A DNA stretch of 64,000 nt from Agarophyton chilense. Taxonomy: Eukaryota; Rhodophyta; Florideophyceae; Gracilariales; Gracilariaceae. Below are positions 59,197-64,000 of the stretch, one piece after another (positions within the stretch are counted from its first letter, which is position 1; every line of letters begins with the position of its first letter). The position numbers and the translations under genes were made by a program. The stretch lies in the NCBI GenBank assembly GCA_030374765.1, contig JARGXX010000068.1, positions 3,286,001 to 3,350,000 of the forward strand, given 5' to 3'. Under the pieces are notes generated by a model, which worked only from the letters and a program-made list of their open reading frames with translations, made no database searches and was not told the DNA's origin.

Positions 59197-60762
59197 TTGA
59201 CCACAACCATGTCGAATTATTCAACTCTTTCGCTCTCGACATCCCCATTTCTGCCACAAAAAGCATTTTCGAACCAACACAATGTTTGGAACAAGCTTCT
59301 TCTTCAAGCCGAAAAGCGGGCCCCCCAACTGGAATCTCATCTTTATCTCCCACGGGATCCGGGAGATGATCACTTGCGGGCTTCTTTCGAGGACTTCCTC
59401 ATTAATCATCAACTTCAGATAGACGCTGTTTTCCGAATCCCGATTCAGGAGCCCATACGTCCCAAGCGAAAAGCGGCGAAGAGATGTAGGCCTCGGCAAT
59501 CTACCATTCAAGCCCAGAAGTCCCGAATACCTTCGATATCTCGTGTTCCAGCAGACGACGAAGGCTCCGAAGTTGTCTTCGTTGGAGAAGTTCTCGCGTC
59601 AAGGAAATCTATGGCGCGGTCGGCGATTGAAAGCGATGACTTTGTTCTAACAGGGGAGAAGAAAAGCGGTCCAAGTGAGTTGGGGAGCGACATTCCGCTT
59701 GCTAAGCGTCTACAAAATGACCAATATTTGTATTCCGAGCTAGGAGTGAAGCCATCAGCTCCCTACATCGTAACCCCGCAGCACGCTCCTGAGCGTTCGA
59801 GACGTCGCGTATCGAAATCGACTCCACTATCAACGATGCAGAATCCTCTTTCAAGCCTGGAACCATCCGAATACTCTATGAGTCTATATAGTTGTGACTC
59901 CAGAGTAGTTGCATCTCGTGCAGAGCCAACGCTGAATGCATGTGGCGAAGCCACTCGTGATCCAAGAGTGAAGGATTACTCCTCAGACATTGTCCCAGTG
60001 GTGTGTACCCCACAGAAAGGTGTATCGCCGAAACGAGCGAATCGTGTCCAGATGAGAACAATCTTTCGAAAGTCTTCTAACTCAGATGTGGAGAGCGATG
60101 ACTTTCCCCTCGATTTGATCACCGATGCCTGCAAGGGTAACGACGGAGACAGAGTCGGACGCTCTAGACACGGTTCCACCGAGGGTCTGGAAATATGCAG
60201 TACATCTATCTTTTCATCCTTTGTGCATGACATAGCGAAGTCTGAACTCTCTCGTTCCCATCGTCCAAGGTACGCTTTTCGTAAGACAGTTCAGAGCATT
60301 TCGACTACGCCGGATGACGATGATGAGCAAGATACCTCAGAGTCTGGGATTGTCGCTTTGCCTCTCAACAACGAGGAGACGTCTCCAACGACAAGTATAC
60401 CTTCCCAAATTGAAAATTTCAAAGGAAATGATGTCAAAAGACGTCATGAAGCGGATGCTGGGGAGGCTTCAGGTTGTCGTAATGAGGAAGGGATGTTATC
60501 AACACCGAAACCGCGATACGTTCGAACGGAAAACAGTAGGAAGCGAACGGAAAGAAAGGATTCAACCCGCCTACAACGATCTAGCCGAACCCGAAAGAGC
60601 AAAAGAGCTTCGAAGCTGCCCGATCTGCTGGTGTTAAATTCTGGTCTTAGGAATACGGGTATCCGGGGAAATCGGAAGCGAAAGATGATGAAAGAAGCCA
60701 GAAGAGGAATTAACAAGTCTTATGCGGAGTACCTGTGCCTCCAAAACACGTTGGGGAAGTAG
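59197..60762 (+). CDS. Basic, largely disordered protein of unknown function, 521 aa
   Basis: One open frame has MTTTMSNYS at the start; the second Met (59209) is an equal candidate. Residues 20-75 may be structured and helical (HNVWNKLLLQAEKR, SFEDFLINHQLQ). The rest is Ser/Asp/Glu/Arg-rich and probably unfolded. Basic clusters KRKAAKRCRPR (about residue 90) and RTRKSKRASK plus RGNRKRKMMKEARR (C-terminal 60 residues) look like nuclear localisation signals. SEVVFVGEV and ESDDFVLTGE resemble SUMO-interaction motifs, which is only pattern similarity. There is no signal peptide and no known domain. A nuclear role is inference. No homologue was recognised. Confidence 0.6.
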   Translation: MTTTMSNYSTLSLSTSPFLPQKAFSNQHNVWNKLLLQAEKRAPQLESHLYLPRDPGDDHLRASFEDFLINHQLQIDAVFRIPIQEPIRPKRKAAKRCRPRQSTIQAQKSRIPSISRVPADDEGSEVVFVGEVLASRKSMARSAIESDDFVLTGEKKSGPSELGSDIPLAKRLQNDQYLYSELGVKPSAPYIVTPQHAPERSRRRVSKSTPLSTMQNPLSSLEPSEYSMSLYSCDSRVVASRAEPTLNACGEATRDPRVKDYSSDIVPVVCTPQKGVSPKRANRVQMRTIFRKSSNSDVESDDFPLDLITDACKGNDGDRVGRSRHGSTEGLEICSTSIFSSFVHDIAKSELSRSHRPRYAFRKTVQSISTTPDDDDEQDTSESGIVALPLNNEETSPTTSIPSQIENFKGNDVKRRHEADAGEASGCRNEEGMLSTPKPRYVRTENSRKRTERKDSTRLQRSSRTRKSKRASKLPDLLVLNSGLRNTGIRGNRKRKMMKEARRGINKSYAEYLCLQNTLGK

Positions 60763-61707
60763 ATGACTTGTGTTCGGAAATGGAGACTGACGGTAGCCAT
60801 CGATAAACATCCCTTACGCTTCGAAAAATCGTTGTTCAAGTTCAATGCGGACATTTTTGGCCGCGACGTGCAGCGCCGTCTATGGCCGATGGCCAAGAAT
60901 TCCTTGTTAAGAGAGTAAAACTGCGGTAGGAGAAGTAGAAAAATGGGAATTATGGCAGCTCTTCAGCCACCATCTCCCAACATCAATTATTTCATCAAAC
61001 TTAACTAGCATCATCTCTAACCACCAGAAGACCGCGCAATCATTGCAACTTCTATGTATCAGCCACGCGACCCACGCAATCCCGCCAAAGCGTTATTTGT
61101 TTTTAACTACAGTTGGTACAACGTAGAATCAACTGGACTTAAAGAACTCAGCCTCATCGGAAGACCGTCCGTTCTTATGCAAATGCTAGAGTTGCACTTG
61201 TGCTCCTGCAGCTCAGCAGAGAGCCACCGACATGAATACATTCTATCAGGCATGCCTTAAGGCAAACTTCGCGGTCGGACACACTTGCCGGAGTGTAAGC
61301 CATAAGACGGGAACTGAAGAATATAGACATTCGTTCACGAAACAAGTGACAACCCTGAGTACTACATTGAGGGCCCGGAGCGAATACCGAATTTAAATCG
61401 AGGGGGAAGAGTATGAAAACCGTTGCTCACCACTGTCGCTCACCTCTGCAGATCAATATATGACCAGTGATCCAAAGTGTTCACCCTCAGCCAGGCGGTG
61501 ATCTGGACACTCGCCATCTTCAGTCACCGTAGTCGCATGATTTCGAAGGATGTGAGAAATAGACGCACCATCTTCCCAACAGCCCCTCGTACTATTTCCC
61601 CCTCTTCAACATGAAAAGAGGTCTTTGGTTCATCGTAACGTGAATCAAAAACCAATCCGCTGTTACAGAACGCTTTTCAGGACATTTTCATCCCCCCAAT
61701 TCAAAGA
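60763..61707. other. Intergenic interval, no recognisable gene
   Basis: 945 bp between two plus-strand genes. The longest frame is 68 codons (61054-61260), without features. Likely 3' UTR and promoter sequence. Confidence 0.45.
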
Positions 61708-62256
61708 ATGAATGCAAAATCTCCCGATAAGCGTCCTCGCTCCCCTCTGCTCCTTCTTTCACCATTCGTCCAGCCCAATTTATTCCCTTCACCACTGTTG
61801 CCCTATGATCTATCCCAGTTTGAGACGCAGGATAGTTTTTTGCTAAATCCACCAATACCCGCCGTATGTCCTTCACCCCGTTCTTCGACTCCAGCTTCAT
61901 CGATACCAATCACAGAAGAAACAAGCGCAACTCTCTCGACTCCGTTAACCGAGACAATCGCCATATCACCGCCACGATCAGAGCCGGTATGCGAAGCAAA
62001 ATGGTGCCATATTTGCGCGAGTCAATGCGCATCTGCTACAGAATATGCCATGTGTTCCGATACGGTATGCAAGATAATTGTCTGCCGTGGTTGTTTCTTG
62101 AGATTCTCTTGGGGATGGGGTAAACTGCAACGGTCGACATGGAGATGTGTGCACTGTAGAAGGCTTTGTCCGGCAGTGGCGCACTGCCGGATCAGCGGCA
62201 TCCACTCTATTCGAAAGCGACGACATTCATCAGCCATGTCTAGGTTGAGAGGCTGA
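61708..62256 (+). CDS. CDCA7-type (4CXXC_R1) zinc-finger protein, 182 aa
   Basis: Residues 1-90 are Pro/Ser/Thr-rich and disordered (MNAKSPDKRPRSP). A 12-cysteine cluster follows: WCHIC, then MCSDTVC (C-x4-C), VCRGC, TWRCVHC and RRLC, with a final Cys in AVAHC. This order, C-x2-C, C-x4-C, C-x2-C, W-x-C-x2-C-x3-C, is that of the zf-4CXXC_R1 domain of CDCA7. In animals CDCA7 recruits the HELLS/DDM1 remodeller to methylated or hemimethylated DNA. The tail (SIRKRRHSS) is basic. The product is shorter than animal CDCA7, so it could be another member of the finger family. It converges on the next gene. Confidence 0.6.
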   Translation: MNAKSPDKRPRSPLLLLSPFVQPNLFPSPLLPYDLSQFETQDSFLLNPPIPAVCPSPRSSTPASSIPITEETSATLSTPLTETIAISPPRSEPVCEAKWCHICASQCASATEYAMCSDTVCKIIVCRGCFLRFSWGWGKLQRSTWRCVHCRRLCPAVAHCRISGIHSIRKRRHSSAMSRLRG

Positions 62257-62501
62257 AGACTATAATGCCCATTACCACGTGCATGCCATGTGCTTTCGTC
62301 TGCGTCACAAATAAGGGCTCAACTGACACTGGCTCCCGTTTTAACACACACCATCCCATGCAGGTTCCGCTCAAATGTCATGTTACGGACAAGCAAACAG
62401 CTCATTACCGTAACGATTACGTGTAAAATTACGTTTCGTAATAGGCTGCAGGTACCCTCACCATACGGAATGAACGTAAAAGAAGTAGGCTTTCCTCGTA
62501 A

Positions 62502-64000
62502 TCATTTCATGCCGCAGTCGTTCAAAATCAAATTGGAATCGTCGGCTTCGTCGATAATCTCTTCGGAAACAGTTAAGATTTGTCTCGGGAAGACGTTATT
62601 ATCAATGTTTACACCTTTTAGCAGTTTCCGAAGCGTACCGCTCGCTCCACATGCACGTACGTCCACCATTTCCAGCTGGGGAAGAAATTTGAACAGTTCT
62701 GAAAAGCAAGCGACTGTAGCTTGTGGATCGTCCAGCTCTAGGAAAGCCGTGGGACAACAGCGATTATTCAAGACAAACGAAAGTTTTTTCACTGGACTAA
62801 ACATTTTTTCAGTTTGGGGATTCTTTCGCATGAGTCTTAAACTGTTTACAAGATGCTCCATAAATGAGTTCGGCAACAAATTGTTTGAAACATCGAATAG
62901 CTCAACTCTGAACGCATTCAGTAGAAGTCGAGCCATTGCGAAGGCAGTTGCCTTCGATTGTCGACCAAGAGCATTCTTACTGACATTCACGTTCTTTACT
63001 GACGACAATGATCCAGTCTCACTCAGAGCATCTGCCAGAATTCGAAGAGCATGTCCGGAAAGTCCAGAACATGACAGATTAATTTCCTTGAGGCAATGTA
63101 GATTGGAAGGCGAGACGTATGAACGCAATTTCAAACAGTCGTAAGCGCTGGAAGTTACGGTAGGATTGAAGCTCAGATTCAAATGAACTGGAAAGTCTTC
63201 GCCACATTTTGATAAGGTCTCGAAAACAGTTGAGATGTCGGCGTTGCTGAGAAACATACGAGACAAATTGAGTCCCAGCGGAACTTCTGAGTGTTCATCG
63301 CATGCATCTCGAGCAATTAAAGCCGAAGAAAGTGCTCGCAATGCCCTAACAATTCTCTCTTGCACGCGCGTTGTCGGACTTTGTCGCGCTCCACATATCT
63401 TCTTGTATTCTGTAACTAGATCTGTCACTCCCTTGAATCCAAATGAACGTCGATCTGCCAGAATAGTTCCTCCGTGAGAATGTGAGTGGGAGTGGTTCCC
63501 GCTACAATTCTTAGAGCCAATGCTGGAGCAACGGTCCTTTTGATGACGCTGACGCCTGTTGTCAGAGAAGTGTCGACTAGATTCATCACACACGCGCATT
63601 CTGTGGGGTATCGCAGTTGCCGGTTGAGTAGATAATACCATAACAGACTTCTCTCCTTTTCTGGATGGCACATCGTGAACGAGAGTGTGCGTCTCGGAGG
63701 TGTGGCAGACAGTTTGATATGCTGAACTCATTGCATCGAAATTACCTAGTGCTGGAGCCTTCCCTAAGTCCTCGTTGCGATTATTAAAGATGCTGTAAAT
63801 GTCAACTTCGGTTTGCTTTTCTTCAAAAAGTGGATGTGGCTTAACGCTCGCTCTCGCCTTTTTCATTTCTTCGTAGATGAGTTCTAGGTTGATTTGTGCT
63901 CTTTTGAAGATCCCTTTGTCTGCAGCTTTCTCAGCGAAAAACATACTCTTCTGAAGAGCGTCAATCGCCTTTTGCTTGTTCCCAAAGTCATCCAAGTACA
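62502..64000 (-). CDS. TPR and leucine-rich-repeat protein, TONSOKU-like, C-terminal part
   Basis: The frame is open at the right edge of the window, so the N-terminus is missing; at least 498 residues are visible. The first 50 form a TPR-like helix pair (KQKAIDALQKSMFFAEKAAD, AQINLELIYEEMKKA). A polar linker with a His/Ser-rich patch follows (about residues 90-190). Residues 200-450 are ribonuclease-inhibitor-type LRRs: LNLSFNPTVTS, CLKEINLSCSGLSGHALRIL, SVKNVNVSKNALG, RVELFDVSNNLLPNSF and LEMVDVRACGASG. TPRs followed by C-terminal LRRs are the plan of TONSOKU/TONSL, which reads unmodified H4 on new chromatin and supports fork repair. Other TPR-LRR proteins are possible. It converges on the CDCA7-type gene, with 245 bp between stops. 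Confidence 0.6.
   Translation of the reverse strand, partial: YLDDFGNKQKAIDALQKSMFFAEKAADKGIFKRAQINLELIYEEMKKARASVKPHPLFEEKQTEVDIYSIFNNRNEDLGKAPALGNFDAMSSAYQTVCHTSETHTLVHDVPSRKGEKSVMVLSTQPATAIPHRMRVCDESSRHFSDNRRQRHQKDRCSSIGSKNCSGNHSHSHSHGGTILADRRSFGFKGVTDLVTEYKKICGARQSPTTRVQERIVRALRALSSALIARDACDEHSEVPLGLNLSRMFLSNADISTVFETLSKCGEDFPVHLNLSFNPTVTSSAYDCLKLRSYVSPSNLHCLKEINLSCSGLSGHALRILADALSETGSLSSVKNVNVSKNALGRQSKATAFAMARLLLNAFRVELFDVSNNLLPNSFMEHLVNSLRLMRKNPQTEKMFSPVKKLSFVLNNRCCPTAFLELDDPQATVACFSELFKFLPQLEMVDVRACGASGTLRKLLKGVNIDNNVFPRQILTVSEEIIDEADDSNLILNDCGMK

Noticed and set aside
58847-59353. 168-codon minus frame
   Set aside because: It overlaps the start of the longer 59197 gene, has no motif, and its composition is that of an antisense shadow.

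Overview
This window is eukaryotic nuclear DNA. It holds about 47 kb of nested, decayed LTR retrotransposons and a gene-bearing part. The best-supported host gene is a 20S proteasome alpha-5 subunit (44124-44984). It is split by two short GT-AG introns and is 242 codons long when spliced, which is the normal family length. Few short introns, small intergenic gaps and many Ty3/gypsy elements fit an intron-poor alga or similar protist. A red alga is my best guess, but nothing here proves it.

Layout. (A) 1-4494 and 14852-about 17484: a plus-strand Ty3/gypsy chromovirus entering from the left edge. (B) 4495-14846: a second plus-strand chromovirus inserted into A, with target-site duplication TAGCG. 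(D) 17485-37427: a minus-strand chromovirus with LTRs at 17485-17938 and 36981-37427. (C) 18752-29496: a minus-strand chromovirus inserted into D, with duplication CACGC and two 667-bp LTRs. A solo LTR of the D family lies at 39455-39899. From 41.5 to 45.4 kb there are four small genes: an Ala/Gly-rich secreted protein, a Cys-rich secreted protein, proteasome alpha-5 and an Elongin-B-like protein. (E) 46618-57811 is a fifth, plus-strand chromovirus. Its 5' LTR is split by a pogo/Tigger-like DNA transposon (46766-48854, TA duplication). From 59.2 kb to the right edge are a basic nuclear-type protein of unknown function, a CDCA7-type zinc-finger protein and the C-terminal part of a TPR+LRR protein that resembles TONSOKU.

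All five retroelements have gag, protease, RT, RNase H, integrase and a C-terminal chromodomain where the region is present. All carry stops and frameshifts. Four (A-D) also have, between the chromodomain and the 3' LTR, a long reading frame on the opposite strand. These antisense proteins are related to each other and match no family I recognise. They are the most interesting signal here. The four elements with a visible 5' end share an 18-nt primer-binding site that looks complementary to a tRNA-Tyr 3' end.
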